In this document: positions 52,692 through 61,811 of the stretch, piece after piece
How positions within the stretch are numbered: the stretch's first letter is position 1
Layout of the letters: every line of letters begins with the position of its first letter
Assembly: GCF_052065755.1 (NCBI RefSeq)
Contig: NZ_JBQHTK010000004.1
Span: 1 to 64,000 of the forward strand
Source of the DNA: Allocoprococcus sp004560705
GTDB lineage: Bacteria > Bacillota > Clostridia > Lachnospirales > Lachnospiraceae
DNA length: 64,000 nt
Reading direction: 5' to 3'
Position numbers and translations under genes: made by a program
The notes under the pieces: model-generated
Databases searched by the model: none
The model's input: only the letters and a program-made list of their open reading frames with translations
What the model was told of the DNA's origin: nothing

Positions 52692-52744
52692 GAATGGGAA
52701 ATTTGTGCTTTGCGGATCGGATCGAAAGTGGAAAGAGGGATACG

Positions 52745-53953
52745 ATGAAAAAGAGAGCAGCACGGTTCCTGTGTATGATACTGATTGCGGTACTGATTTT
52801 CGGAATTCCGGGATGTGGTTCGGAAGAGAAAACGATGCCGGAAACGGAAGAAAATAAGATGACATCTGAACCACAGCGGGAAGAGGCGAAAGAAACGCCG
52901 GGACCAATGGAAATCAAGGGACTTACTTATGAATCTGCGATGGAACTTGATTATGCAAAAGGGTTCGGGGTATATTATTATCAGGATGGATATAAGCTGA
53001 TCCGGATCCGGGACGGGGAAGACTATCTTCTTGTTCCGGAGGGCAGGAATATTCCGTCGGATCTGGAAGAAGACATCGTGATTTTACATCAGCCGCTGGA
53101 CCGTATTTATCTTGCGGCAACATCGGTGATGGCATTATTTGATTCGCTTGATGCATTGGATGCGATTCGCCTGAGCGGGACACAAAAATCCGGCTGGTAC
53201 ATTGAAAATGCGGTGCAGGCTATGGAAGATGGCGCCATCCTTTATGCCGGAAAATACAGTGAGCCGGATTATGAACTCCTGATCGATGAGGAATGTGATC
53301 TGGCTATTGAATCCACGATGATCCTGCATACTCCGAAGGTGCAGGAGATGCTTGAGATGCTTGAGATTCCGGTATTTATCGACCGGTCCAGTTATGAGAC
53401 GCATCCGCTTGGAAGAACGGAGTGGATCAAGGTCTATGCCGCGATGCTGGACAAAGAAGAACAGGCAGAGACATTTTTCAAGGAACAGTCCAAAGTAATC
53501 GAAGAACTGAAGGACTTTGAAAATACAGAGCAGACGGTTGCCTTTTTCTATGTGAGTACCGATGGAACCGTCGTGGTCAGAAAGTCCGAAGATTACATTC
53601 CGAAAATGATCGAGATTGCGGGTGGACGTTATGTTTTCGATGATCTTGAAAATACGGAAAATAACAGTGCGTCGATCAGCATTTCTATGGAAGAATTCTT
53701 TGCATCTGCAGCCGACGCGGACTATCTGATCTACAATTCATCGATCGATAATCCGGTGGAATCGATGGAGGATCTTCTGGCGAAAAGTGAGCTGTTTGCA
53801 GATTTTAAAGCGGTGCAGGAAGGAAATGTGTGGTGTACCGGAAAGTACCTGTATCAGGCGACAGACATTGTCGGAAATCTGATTACAGACATTCATCTGA
53901 TGCTTACCGATGGAAAAACGGAGGAGATGACATTTTTATATAAAGTGTCATGA
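52745..53953 (+). CDS. btuF: cobalamin-type ABC binding lipoprotein
   Basis: A 402-residue lipoprotein (signal IFGIPGCG, Cys about residue 23) with a helical-backbone, type-3 binding fold. After a Glu-rich linker, FGVYYYQDGYKLIRIRDG starts the domain, and IYLAATSVMALFDSLDALDAI and WIKVYAAMLDKEEQAE are typical of the FepB/BtuF group. Since it is under a cobalamin riboswitch and followed by permease, ATPase and adenosyltransferase, corrinoid uptake is the likely role, more than iron. Confidence 0.88.
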   Translation: MKKRAARFLCMILIAVLIFGIPGCGSEEKTMPETEENKMTSEPQREEAKETPGPMEIKGLTYESAMELDYAKGFGVYYYQDGYKLIRIRDGEDYLLVPEGRNIPSDLEEDIVILHQPLDRIYLAATSVMALFDSLDALDAIRLSGTQKSGWYIENAVQAMEDGAILYAGKYSEPDYELLIDEECDLAIESTMILHTPKVQEMLEMLEIPVFIDRSSYETHPLGRTEWIKVYAAMLDKEEQAETFFKEQSKVIEELKDFENTEQTVAFFYVSTDGTVVVRKSEDYIPKMIEIAGGRYVFDDLENTENNSASISISMEEFFASAADADYLIYNSSIDNPVESMEDLLAKSELFADFKAVQEGNVWCTGKYLYQATDIVGNLITDIHLMLTDGKTEEMTFLYKVS

Positions 53954-53983
53954 CGATATCAGGATATGAGAAAGTGAGGAACA

Positions 53984-55036
53984 ATGGAGAAAAGGAAGAA
54001 TAAGCCGGTACGAATGGAAGAGATGAGAAGACGGATCCGGTATTTGCTGGTGTTTGCCGGACTTCTGGCTGCATTTTGTGTGATTATTGTGCTGAATATT
54101 AATACGGGAAACGTACATATTTCTGTTTCTGAGATTTTGAATATTCTATTCGGACAGGCAAAGCAGGATGCGAATTACAGAATCATCTGGAAAATTCGTC
54201 TGCCAAGAGTTCTGATGGCAGCCCTTCTCGGAGGTGCCCTTTCTCTGTCCGGGTTCCTGCTTCAGACTTTTTTTGCCAATCCGATTGCAGGCCCCTTTGT
54301 GCTTGGCATTTCCTCGGGCGCGAAAATGGTGGTCGCCCTGACGATGATCGTATTTCTGAAGTACTTCAGCAGAGTCTCTTCGTATACGCTCATTATAGCG
54401 GCATTTATAGGTTCACTGATTGCGACCGGATTCATCCTTCTGATGTCAAGAAAGATCAATCATATGGCAACCCTTCTGGTGGCCGGAATCATGATCGGCT
54501 ATATCTGTTCGGCGGTTACGGATTTTGTGGTTACATTTGCGGAGGACTCGGATATCGTGAATTTGCACGGCTGGTCTCAGGGAAGCTTTTCCGGGATGAG
54601 CTGGAGCAACGTGAAGGTTGCTTTTGTATTGATTGCTGTCACCGTTGTGATTACCTTCCTCTATTCCAAGCCAATCGGTGCGTACCAGCTTGGCGAAGCC
54701 TATGCGAGAAGCGCAGGAGTCAATATCCGAGTTTTTCGTGTGCTTCTGATCCTGCTCTCCAGTATGCTGTCGGGCTGTGTGACCGCATTTGCCGGACCGG
54801 TTTCTTTTGTTGGGATCGCGGTTCCGTTTCTGGTAAAGAGGATGCTGAATACGGCGAAACCGCTGATCGTGATCCCGGGAACATTTCTGGGAGGAGCGGT
54901 GTTCTGTATGGGGTGTGATCTTATTGCACGGATGGCATTTGCACCGCTGGAACTCAATATCAGTACGGTCACTTCCATTTTCGGAGCACCGGTCGTCATC
55001 TTTATGATGCTGCACAGACAGAAGGGAAGAGAATGA
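53984..55036 (+). CDS. btuC: FecCD/BtuC-family permease
   Basis: A 350-residue permease with about ten helices; IRLPRVLMAALLGGALSLSGF, FANPIAGPFVLGISSGA and GPVSFVGIAVPFLVKRM are the known family motifs. It forms the homodimeric channel of the corrinoid importer. It overlaps the ATPase gene by four bases (ATGA). Confidence 0.93.
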   Translation: MEKRKNKPVRMEEMRRRIRYLLVFAGLLAAFCVIIVLNINTGNVHISVSEILNILFGQAKQDANYRIIWKIRLPRVLMAALLGGALSLSGFLLQTFFANPIAGPFVLGISSGAKMVVALTMIVFLKYFSRVSSYTLIIAAFIGSLIATGFILLMSRKINHMATLLVAGIMIGYICSAVTDFVVTFAEDSDIVNLHGWSQGSFSGMSWSNVKVAFVLIAVTVVITFLYSKPIGAYQLGEAYARSAGVNIRVFRVLLILLSSMLSGCVTAFAGPVSFVGIAVPFLVKRMLNTAKPLIVIPGTFLGGAVFCMGCDLIARMAFAPLELNISTVTSIFGAPVVIFMMLHRQKGRE

Positions 55037-56166
55037 TGGAAAATGCATATGTAAAGCTGCAGGATCTGACGGTAGGCTATCATGGGAAACCCCTGATCCG
55101 CGATATTTGCACGGAGATTCAAAAAGGGGAGATCGTAACACTGATCGGTCCAAATGGTGCTGGAAAATCGACCATTTTAAAAAGTATCACCCGACAGATC
55201 AAAACGCTTGGAGGAAATGTCTCCATTGCGGATGAGAGGATCGATGCTATGGAAAATGCTATTCTTGCCAGGAAAATGGCGGTGGTGCTGACGGAGCGGA
55301 TGAAGACGGAACTGATGACCTGCCGCGATGTGGTGGAAACCGGTCGGTATCCGTATACCGGAAGGCTGGGGATCCTCACGAAGAAAGATAAAGAAATCGT
55401 AGATGAGGCAATGGAAGCGGTGCATGTCCGTGAGCTTGAAAATCAAAGCTTTCAGGCGATCAGTGACGGGCAGAGACAGCGGATCATGCTTGCGCGTGCG
55501 ATCTGCCAGGAGCCGGAGGTTCTGATCCTGGATGAACCGACTTCCTATCTGGATATTCATTATAAACTCGAACTTCTGTCGATGCTCCGGAAACTGGCAA
55601 AGGAGAAAAAAATCACGGTCGTCATGTCGCTTCACGAGATCGATCTGGCACAGAAAATATCGGATAGGATTCTCTGCGTCAGGGGTGACCGGATTTTCTG
55701 CTATGGGAAACCGGAAGAAGTATTCAAAGAAGAAGTAATCCGGGAACTCTACGGACTCGACAACGGATCCTATGACCCGTGCTTTGGAAGTGTCGAGCTT
55801 CCGAGACCGGAGGGAGAGCCGCGTGTTTTTGTAATCTCCGCCTGCGGAACAGGCATTCCGGTATACAGGAAACTGCAGAAAGAAAATATTCCGTTTGCTG
55901 CCGGAATACTATACCGCAATGACGTGGACTATCATGTGGCGAAAAGGCTTGCGGCAAAGGTGATCGAAGAAGAACCATTTTGCAGTATCCGTGATGAGGC
56001 ATATCAGGAGGCAAAAGCAACGATCGATTCCTGCCAGTACGTTATCAACGCAGGCGTTACGATCGGAGAGGGAAACCAGCGGATAGCAGAACTTCTGCAT
56101 GCTGCCAAAAAGAGTGGCAAAATCTGTGAATGGAAGGAAGGGAGCGGTGGATGGAAAGTGGAATGA
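55033..56166 (+). CDS. btuD: ABC ATPase BtuD-like with extra C-terminal domain
   Basis: A 377-residue protein. Residues 1-255 are a normal FecE/BtuD ATPase (GPNGAGKST, signature ISDGQRQRIMLARAI, Walker B LILDEPTSYLD, H loop SLHE). After about residue 260 there is an unusual extra domain of about 110 residues (PRVFVISACGTGIPVYRKLQ, NAGVTIGEGNQRIAELL) that looks alpha/beta. Its function is unknown; it could bind a nucleotide or corrinoid or hand it to the adenosyltransferase next door. Confidence 0.9.
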   Translation: MMENAYVKLQDLTVGYHGKPLIRDICTEIQKGEIVTLIGPNGAGKSTILKSITRQIKTLGGNVSIADERIDAMENAILARKMAVVLTERMKTELMTCRDVVETGRYPYTGRLGILTKKDKEIVDEAMEAVHVRELENQSFQAISDGQRQRIMLARAICQEPEVLILDEPTSYLDIHYKLELLSMLRKLAKEKKITVVMSLHEIDLAQKISDRILCVRGDRIFCYGKPEEVFKEEVIRELYGLDNGSYDPCFGSVELPRPEGEPRVFVISACGTGIPVYRKLQKENIPFAAGILYRNDVDYHVAKRLAAKVIEEEPFCSIRDEAYQEAKATIDSCQYVINAGVTIGEGNQRIAELLHAAKKSGKICEWKEGSGGWKVE

Positions 56167-56678
56167 TTCATATTTATTGCGGAGACGGAAAAGGGAAAAC
56201 GACAGCGGCAACAGGACTTGCCGTCCGTGCGGCTGGCTGTGGACTTAAGGTGCTGTTCGTACGTTTTCTGAAAAATGAGAATTCTGGAGAACTGCGGATT
56301 CTGGATCTCATACCGGAAATCGAAGTGATGCATATGACAAAAAGCTTCGGTTTCTTTAAGACGCTTGACGCAAAAGAGCAGGAAGAGGCACGAAGCGCCT
56401 ATGCGAAGCTGTGGGATGACGCAATTCGGAAAATACAGGAAGAGCCTTATGATATGCTGGTCATGGATGAGTTTATGGCGGCTTATCAATACGGAATGAT
56501 CGACCACGAAGCGGCTGTAACGTTTCTGAAAGAACGGCCGAAAGGCTTGGAGGTCGTTCTGACCGGAAGAAATCCGGAACCGGAGCTTCTGGAACTGGCG
56601 GATTATATCTCTGAGATTACAAAAAGAAAGCACCCATTCGATCAGGGAATTTATGCCCGGCGCGGGATCGAGTATTAA
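56151..56678 (+). CDS. cobO: cob(I)alamin adenosyltransferase, CobA/CobO/BtuR type
   Basis: A 176-residue P-loop enzyme that adenosylates corrinoids with ATP. GDGKGKTTAATGLAVRAAG is the reversed-type P-loop of the family, and MLVMDEFMAAYQYGMI and LTGRNPEPELLELADYISE are conserved. The start at 56151 (GGGAG upstream) overlaps btuD by 16 bases; ATG 56163 is the alternative. It would convert the imported corrinoid. Confidence 0.92.
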   Translation: MESGMIHIYCGDGKGKTTAATGLAVRAAGCGLKVLFVRFLKNENSGELRILDLIPEIEVMHMTKSFGFFKTLDAKEQEEARSAYAKLWDDAIRKIQEEPYDMLVMDEFMAAYQYGMIDHEAAVTFLKERPKGLEVVLTGRNPEPELLELADYISEITKRKHPFDQGIYARRGIEY

Positions 56679-56737
56679 AACAGGATTCTGTTGGAATTGG
56701 TTTAGTGGAAAAAAGACAGAAAGATGAGGAAAGAAAA

Positions 56738-57292
56738 ATGAAATGGATGATCGCATCCGACATTCACGGGTCGGAATATTATTGTAAAAAAATGCTGGAG
56801 GCATATGACAGAGAAAAGGCGGGGAAGTTATTGCTTCTCGGCGATGTCCTGTATCATGGGCCGCGAAATGATCTGCCGAGAGATTATGCACCGAAGGCAG
56901 TTATAGAACTGTTGAACGCGCGGAAGAATCAGATTCTCTGCGTGAGAGGAAACTGTGATACAGAAGTAGATCAGATGGTGCTGAAGTTCCCGGTTCTGGC
57001 GGATTATTGTATTGTATGCGATGGAAAAACGACGATCTATGCGACACATGGACACGTTTATAACGAAAAGAATTTGCCTCCGATTCAGAAAGGAGATATC
57101 CTTCTGAATGGACACACTCATGTGCCGAAATGCACGCAGCATGAGGAGTATGTTTATATGAATCCGGGTTCCGTTTCCATTCCGAAAGAGGAAAGCCATC
57201 ATGGATATATGATTCTGGAGCAGGATGAATTTGTTTGGAAAGATCTGGATGGAACTGAAATAATGCGGTGGAAAAATGAACATGTAAAATGA
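56738..57292 (+). CDS. yfcE: phosphodiesterase, YfcE family
   Basis: A 184-residue metallophosphoesterase: SDIHGSEYY, LLLGDVLYHGPRND, VRGNCD, ATHGHVY and NGHTHVP are the metal-binding motifs in order. Relatives hydrolyse phosphodiesters with Mn2+. GAGGAAAG before the ATG at 56738 gives the start. It follows cobO by 59 bases; functional link to B12 uptake is not evident. Confidence 0.9.
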   Translation: MKWMIASDIHGSEYYCKKMLEAYDREKAGKLLLLGDVLYHGPRNDLPRDYAPKAVIELLNARKNQILCVRGNCDTEVDQMVLKFPVLADYCIVCDGKTTIYATHGHVYNEKNLPPIQKGDILLNGHTHVPKCTQHEEYVYMNPGSVSIPKEESHHGYMILEQDEFVWKDLDGTEIMRWKNEHVK

Positions 57293-57780
57293 ACATGTAA
57301 AATTAAACTACAACTTCAATGACAGGGAACGAAACATCTGTTATAATAATACTTGTCCGAAAGAGGTGGCGGAAGACGAGGAGTTATTATCTGAAACCGA
57401 CACTTCTGCATGACAAGAGGATTGGAGCATGAATATGATTTATGGAAATGTGATATGCTCACGGAACGTCAGATTTATACGAAGGAGGGTGATCGTCATG
57501 GATATTTAAGGAATTGACCTAATCAGACAGTTGTTATATCTTTCAAGGACAAAAATCTATTATTACTATCAATTTATTATCATGGATACATGTGCTTATC
57601 ATGTATTTTGTTTTCAAAAGCGTTCTGGCTCTTTTTTAAGAGCTTCAAAATTTACCAGTTTTGAAACAATAATCAGTCGTAATTGTTCGATAATTACACA
57701 AATAATCACATCATTACCATATTGATTGCCGGTATGGCAGGCTCATTCCTCACATCTAAAGAAAAGGAAGGTAAAAAATT
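57293..57780 (+). other. long leader region with promoter and short frames
   Basis: A good promoter, ATGACA (57319-57324), 17 bases, TATAAT (57342-57347), lies 430 bases before the next gene. Close behind, CTTGTC and GACAAG (about 57352 and 57412) can pair around a 55-base loop. A 26-codon frame (57429-57509) begins behind GGAGC and contains an AAGGAGGG. Just before the next gene, IAGMAGSFLTSKEKEGKK is readable up to 57783, perhaps the end of a lost gene. No known RNA family recognised. Confidence 0.4.
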
Positions 57781-58305
57781 ATGAAAAAAATGGTATCATT
57801 TGTAACTGCACTCGTTTTATGTGCAAGTTCTTCATTGCCGGTATTTGCCGCGACACCCAAATATTCTATCAGTATGCCAAAGATTCCGCAGATCCATGTT
57901 GAGTTATCCGACAGTGTGAAGGAAGCTGTCAATCAGGCTGTAAAGAAGCAGATTGAAAAGATGATTCTGGACAAACCGGAGTTGACTTCAACTACGTATC
58001 GCCATAAAGGGAAAATATATGGCACATATTCATTCCTCAAGATTGAATGGGGAGAAGTAGAAGGTGCGACTTCTTACAAAGTGGAGATTACCAAACCGGA
58101 TGGAACCAAAAAGACTTATGAGACATCAAATGCTTATCTCAGTGTGAAAGAAGGAAGTGATGACTTTATCACAGAATGTCCGAAACAAAAGACGGAAAAC
58201 GGTGTTGAGTGTGCGACGGTCAGAGTGCGCGCGTATGGTGAGGATGAGACTTACAGTGCGTGGTCTGAAGAAGAGCGCATCAGCTGTAATGCAATCCATT
58301 CGTAG
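57781..58305 (+). CDS. small secreted protein with FN3-like domain
   Basis: A 174-residue protein with a clear Sec signal peptide (MKKMVSFVTALVLCASSSLPVFA, cut after the AxA near residue 23), a short amphipathic helix (about 40-60, SDSVKEAVNQAVKKQIEKM) and a strand-rich domain (LKIEWGEVEGATSYKVEITKPDG) like a fibronectin type III repeat. No cell-wall anchor is seen, so it is released or bound loosely. AAGGAAGG precedes the ATG. Function unknown. Confidence 0.82.
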   Translation: MKKMVSFVTALVLCASSSLPVFAATPKYSISMPKIPQIHVELSDSVKEAVNQAVKKQIEKMILDKPELTSTTYRHKGKIYGTYSFLKIEWGEVEGATSYKVEITKPDGTKKTYETSNAYLSVKEGSDDFITECPKQKTENGVECATVRVRAYGEDETYSAWSEEERISCNAIHS

Positions 58306-58371
58306 TACTTAAGCCGTGTGCAAACGACGGTGATGATTATTGCGTTGTCCTCTGTAAAAATGTGAAAGAGA

Positions 58372-58411
58372 AAAAGGATTGCGGTGTACGGGTGGCATCG
58401 CAATCCTTTTA
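58372..58411. terminator. bidirectional terminator
   Basis: AAAAGGATTGCG (58372-58383) pairs perfectly with CGCAATCCTTTT (58399-58410), with T runs on both strands; it serves the secreted protein gene and the convergent glycosyltransferase. Confidence 0.85.
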
Positions 58412-58423
58412 TATAGCATTTTC

Positions 58424-59728
58424 TTATAGTATTTTCTGTATGTTGTTTTTGATCTTTTCTGTGAGTGCGGCATACTGGATCAGTTCATCTTCTGTAAAAC
58501 CTGCATATTTGGCCTGCTCGAAATTACTCTGGGCAGCGGCGATCTCATTTTGAATCGGAGATGCAAGCGGAAGGAATGTGATCTTCAGCTCTTTTGTGGT
58601 GCGATTTTCTTCACATTTCAGCATGTTTTTTAAGGAAAGCCGTTGAAGTAAAAGTGAGAGACTGCGCACGGTGATTCCAGCAAAGTCTGCAATTTCCTTT
58701 CTGGTTCCGATATGCCTGAGCTGGCTGAGACATAAAAGCAGACGCACTTCGCCCAAAGTGAGATTGTTCTTCTGGGCAATCGGTTCCAGATAGTAATCCA
58801 GAAGCTTACGGTCACGATAGTCATCCATAAGAATGCCTTCTCCTGCAACAACTTCCTGACTGACGCTGTTGCGTTCTTCCCCAAGCTTTTTGGAGCCGGA
58901 GAAGAAAGAAGGTGGTACAGCTCCGTCGCCTGCCGCGTCCACCAGAAAGCGATAAACCTGCAGACGGTTCTTCTCATAATCTTCCTCATCGAGGACATGT
59001 TTGTAAAAATTATTATAGTATTCAAATACCATCAGTTTCATTTTAATGGTTTTGCTGATACTCATTCCCTGGCTTGCGAGGGAACCTTTTGTCTTCACAT
59101 AGTAATAAACCGGAACCTGCAGTGCATAGAAAACTTCTGCATGCCTGATATACTCAAGATTAAACATAAAATCTTCACACCAGCTGATCTGAGGGTTCAT
59201 TCGAAGATGGTATTTTTCAACGATGTCACGTCGATAGAGCTTGTTCCAGAGGACTCCGTAATAGAAATCAGCAGGATTCTGGAGCATATGTGCGGAAAAT
59301 TCTTCCTGAGTCAGTACGCAGTCATCGTCGATATCTCCTTTCTGGGCAACTCGTTTTCCTACAACTCGGTAGAAATCAGAGATGACCATATCACAATGAT
59401 AGCGCTCTGCTTCTTCGACAAACAGTCTGGTGGCGTTCGGAGTGATCCAGTCATCGCTGTCGAGAAACTGCAGGTAAGTGCCGCATGCAAGATCCAGCGC
59501 CATATTCCTGGTTTCGGAAACTCCGGTATTTTCTTTATGTATCAAACGGATTCTGGAATCTTCAGCAGCATAACGGTCACAGATCGTTCCTGAAGAATCG
59601 ATACTGCCGTCATCGATGAGTAAAAGCTCAAAATCCCGGTATTCCTGGTTGATAATACTTTCAATACAGCGGGAAATCGTTGCCTCGGCGTTATAAACCG
59701 GTACAATAATACTTACGGTCGGGTTCAT
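58424..59728 (-). CDS. family 2 glycosyltransferase fused to a MarR-like winged helix
   Basis: A 434-residue protein of two parts. Residues 1-240 are a GT-A family 2 glycosyltransferase: VSIIVPVYNAEATI, DD39-40 in LLIDDGS, the metal-binding D90-S-D92 in FLDSDDW and a WCEDFMF acceptor motif. Residues about 305-434 read like a whole MarR domain: LTLGEVRLLLCLSQ, helix-turn-helix ADFAGITVRSLSLLLQRLSLKNML, a wing and long terminal helices with GFTEDELIQYAAL. No membrane helices. AGGAGTG precedes the ATG. Transfer target and whether the second part binds DNA are unknown. Confidence 0.88.
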   Translation of the reverse strand: MNPTVSIIVPVYNAEATISRCIESIINQEYRDFELLLIDDGSIDSSGTICDRYAAEDSRIRLIHKENTGVSETRNMALDLACGTYLQFLDSDDWITPNATRLFVEEAERYHCDMVISDFYRVVGKRVAQKGDIDDDCVLTQEEFSAHMLQNPADFYYGVLWNKLYRRDIVEKYHLRMNPQISWCEDFMFNLEYIRHAEVFYALQVPVYYYVKTKGSLASQGMSISKTIKMKLMVFEYYNNFYKHVLDEEDYEKNRLQVYRFLVDAAGDGAVPPSFFSGSKKLGEERNSVSQEVVAGEGILMDDYRDRKLLDYYLEPIAQKNNLTLGEVRLLLCLSQLRHIGTRKEIADFAGITVRSLSLLLQRLSLKNMLKCEENRTTKELKITFLPLASPIQNEIAAAQSNFEQAKYAGFTEDELIQYAALTEKIKNNIQKIL

Positions 59729-59832
59729 CAGTGCACACTCCTAACTATTTATAAACTAGTAACATTGTATCGCATTTATCCATAAAAATACAGTGGATTC
59801 TCAAAAATGTCTGGTGTAAAATAATGGCATGG

Positions 59833-59861
59833 TTGCAGGAAACGGGAAAATTCCTTATAAT
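59833..59861 (+). promoter_or_regulatory. promoter of the cbiD cluster
   Basis: TTGCAG (59833-59838), 17 bases, TATAAT (59856-59861). Transcription begins near 59868 and so excludes the upstream ATG at 59829. No cobalamin riboswitch is seen here. Confidence 0.7.
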
Positions 59862-59906
59862 ATAGAAGTGATTTTGGAAAATGGATTGGAAAAGGATTCA
59901 TATATC

Positions 59907-61046
59907 ATGGAAAACAGCAGAATAGTCTGGAAGAATCAGAAGAAGATGAGAACAGGATACACCACCGGAAGCTGTGCCGCCGCTGCTGCGAAGGCCGCTG
60001 CTGTCATGCTGTTAACCGGTGAGAAAATACAGAATGTCAGGCTTATGACACCGGCCGGCATTTTGCTCTATCTGGAAATTGAGCACATTGAGAGACAGAA
60101 TGATTTCGTCAGCTGTGCGGTGAAAAAGGACAGCGGGGATGATCCGGATGTGACGAACGGAGTCTATGTATTTGCTAAAGTTGCAAAGAATGAGTCCGGC
60201 CGGATCACGCTTGACGGAGGGGAAGGTGTGGGCCGCGTGACGCGCAAAGGCCTGGAGCAGGCGGTCGGAGAGGCGGCAATCAATAAGATCCCCAGACAGA
60301 TGATATTAAATGCCGTTGAAGAGCAGATGAAACTGGCCGGATATGACGGAGGCCTGGAAGTGGTTATTTCCATTCCGGAGGGAAAGAGGCTTGCTGCGCA
60401 GACGTTTAATCCGCGGCTTGGCATTGAAGGTGGCATTTCTGTACTTGGAACGACCGGAATCGTGGAGCCTATGAGTGAACGGGCACTGACCGATACCATT
60501 TTCATGGAAATGAAGATGCTGAAAGAAAACGGGGCATCTTACTGTTATCTGGTTCCGGGAAATTATGGAACGGATTTTTTGAGAGAAAGTCTTGGTTATG
60601 ACGGGAATCTGGCTGTGAAATGCAGCAACTATATAGGAGAAGCACTGGATGATGCGGTTTGTCTGGAAATGGAGGGTATTCTTCTGGTTGGGCATATCGG
60701 CAAGCTGGTGAAACTGGCCGCCGGTGTCATGAACACACATTCCAGACAGGCGGACTGCCGGATGGAAGTGCTGGCGGCTCATGCGGCAGTTGCAGGGGCC
60801 AAAAGGGAGGATGTGGTCAGCATCATGGAGTGCATTACGACAACGGAGGCACTGGATATTCTGAAAAGTGCCGGGATTCTGGAAACGACGATGCGTGGCA
60901 TCATGGAGAAGATCGAGGAACATATGAGGCATAGAGTGGGGGATCGTGTGGAAACAGCAGCGGTCATGTTTGAGACATCTTACGGGATTCTCGGGAAGAC
61001 GCCCCTTGCCGATGAGATAGCGGCTAGTATACAAAAAAGGTTATAG
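59907..61046 (+). CDS. cbiD: cobalt-precorrin-5B C1-methyltransferase
   Basis: A 379-residue CbiD, which methylates C1 of the ring with SAM. RTGYTTGSCAAAAAKAA is the N-terminal signature; PEGKRLAAQTFNPRLGIEGGISVLGTTG-type sequence and GHIGKLVKLAAGVMNTHS follow. The start at 59907 has AAGGA upstream and fits the promoter. First gene of the cluster that runs to the window edge. Confidence 0.95.
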   Translation: MENSRIVWKNQKKMRTGYTTGSCAAAAAKAAAVMLLTGEKIQNVRLMTPAGILLYLEIEHIERQNDFVSCAVKKDSGDDPDVTNGVYVFAKVAKNESGRITLDGGEGVGRVTRKGLEQAVGEAAINKIPRQMILNAVEEQMKLAGYDGGLEVVISIPEGKRLAAQTFNPRLGIEGGISVLGTTGIVEPMSERALTDTIFMEMKMLKENGASYCYLVPGNYGTDFLRESLGYDGNLAVKCSNYIGEALDDAVCLEMEGILLVGHIGKLVKLAAGVMNTHSRQADCRMEVLAAHAAVAGAKREDVVSIMECITTTEALDILKSAGILETTMRGIMEKIEEHMRHRVGDRVETAAVMFETSYGILGKTPLADEIAASIQKRL

Positions 61047-61064
61047 AGCAGGGAGAAAAAAGTC

Positions 61065-61811
61065 ATGAAAGGTAGATTTTATGTGGTAGGAACGGGACCG
61101 GGGGATCCGGAACTTCTGACGATAAAGGCAGTCAGGATTCTGAGGGAGAGTGACATCATTGCGATTCCTGTTTCGGGTACGGACTTTTCGGGGACCTATT
61201 ATGAAGAAGAGAAGGAAACAGCTGTGAGGGAAGAACTGCTGGAACGCTGCGCGGCATGGAAAATCGTGCGGCAGGCGGTACCGGAACTGGAAAAGAAAGC
61301 AAAGCTGTATTTGTCCATGCCGATGATGAAGCAGAAGGATATTCTTCGGAACATTCATGATGAGGATGCAAAAGCAGCGGCAGGGTGGCTGGAGAAAGGA
61401 AAAACGATTGCATTTATTACACTCGGGGATCCATCTGTGTACTCGACGGGGATGTATCTTCATCACAGGATCAAAGAATGGGGATTTGATACCGTTATGG
61501 TTCCGGGAGTGCCGTCTTTCTGTGCTGCTGCTGCCCGGATTGATATGGAAATCGCGAAAAACCGGGAGGAAATCCATATCATCCCGGCATCTTACGGAGT
61601 GAAGGAGAGCTTGTCGCTTCCCGGGACAAAGATTCTCATGAAAGCGGGTAAGAAGCTCCCGGATGTCAAAGAAGAAGTTAGATCCCGGGGCATGGAAATC
61701 TGTATGGTGGAGAATTGTGGAATGGAGCAGGAGAGAATCTACAGATCAGCGGAGGAGATTCCGGATGAGGCGAGTTATTATTCTCTGCTGATCGTGAAGG
61801 AGGAAGAATGA
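61065..61811 (+). CDS. cbiL: cobalt-precorrin-2 C20-methyltransferase
   Basis: A 248-residue SAM-dependent methylase of the CbiL/CobI type. YVVGTGPGDPELLTIKAVRIL is the family start, FITLGDPSVYSTGMYL the second motif and VPGVPSFCAAAARI the third. It adds the C20 methyl early in the pathway. The last bases overlap cbiF. Confidence 0.93.
   Translation: MKGRFYVVGTGPGDPELLTIKAVRILRESDIIAIPVSGTDFSGTYYEEEKETAVREELLERCAAWKIVRQAVPELEKKAKLYLSMPMMKQKDILRNIHDEDAKAAAGWLEKGKTIAFITLGDPSVYSTGMYLHHRIKEWGFDTVMVPGVPSFCAAAARIDMEIAKNREEIHIIPASYGVKESLSLPGTKILMKAGKKLPDVKEEVRSRGMEICMVENCGMEQERIYRSAEEIPDEASYYSLLIVKEEE

Noticed and set aside
56004..56891. 295-codon open frame on the minus strand
   Set aside because: It crosses three well-supported plus-strand genes (btuD, cobO, yfcE), so it cannot be a real gene with its own constraint.
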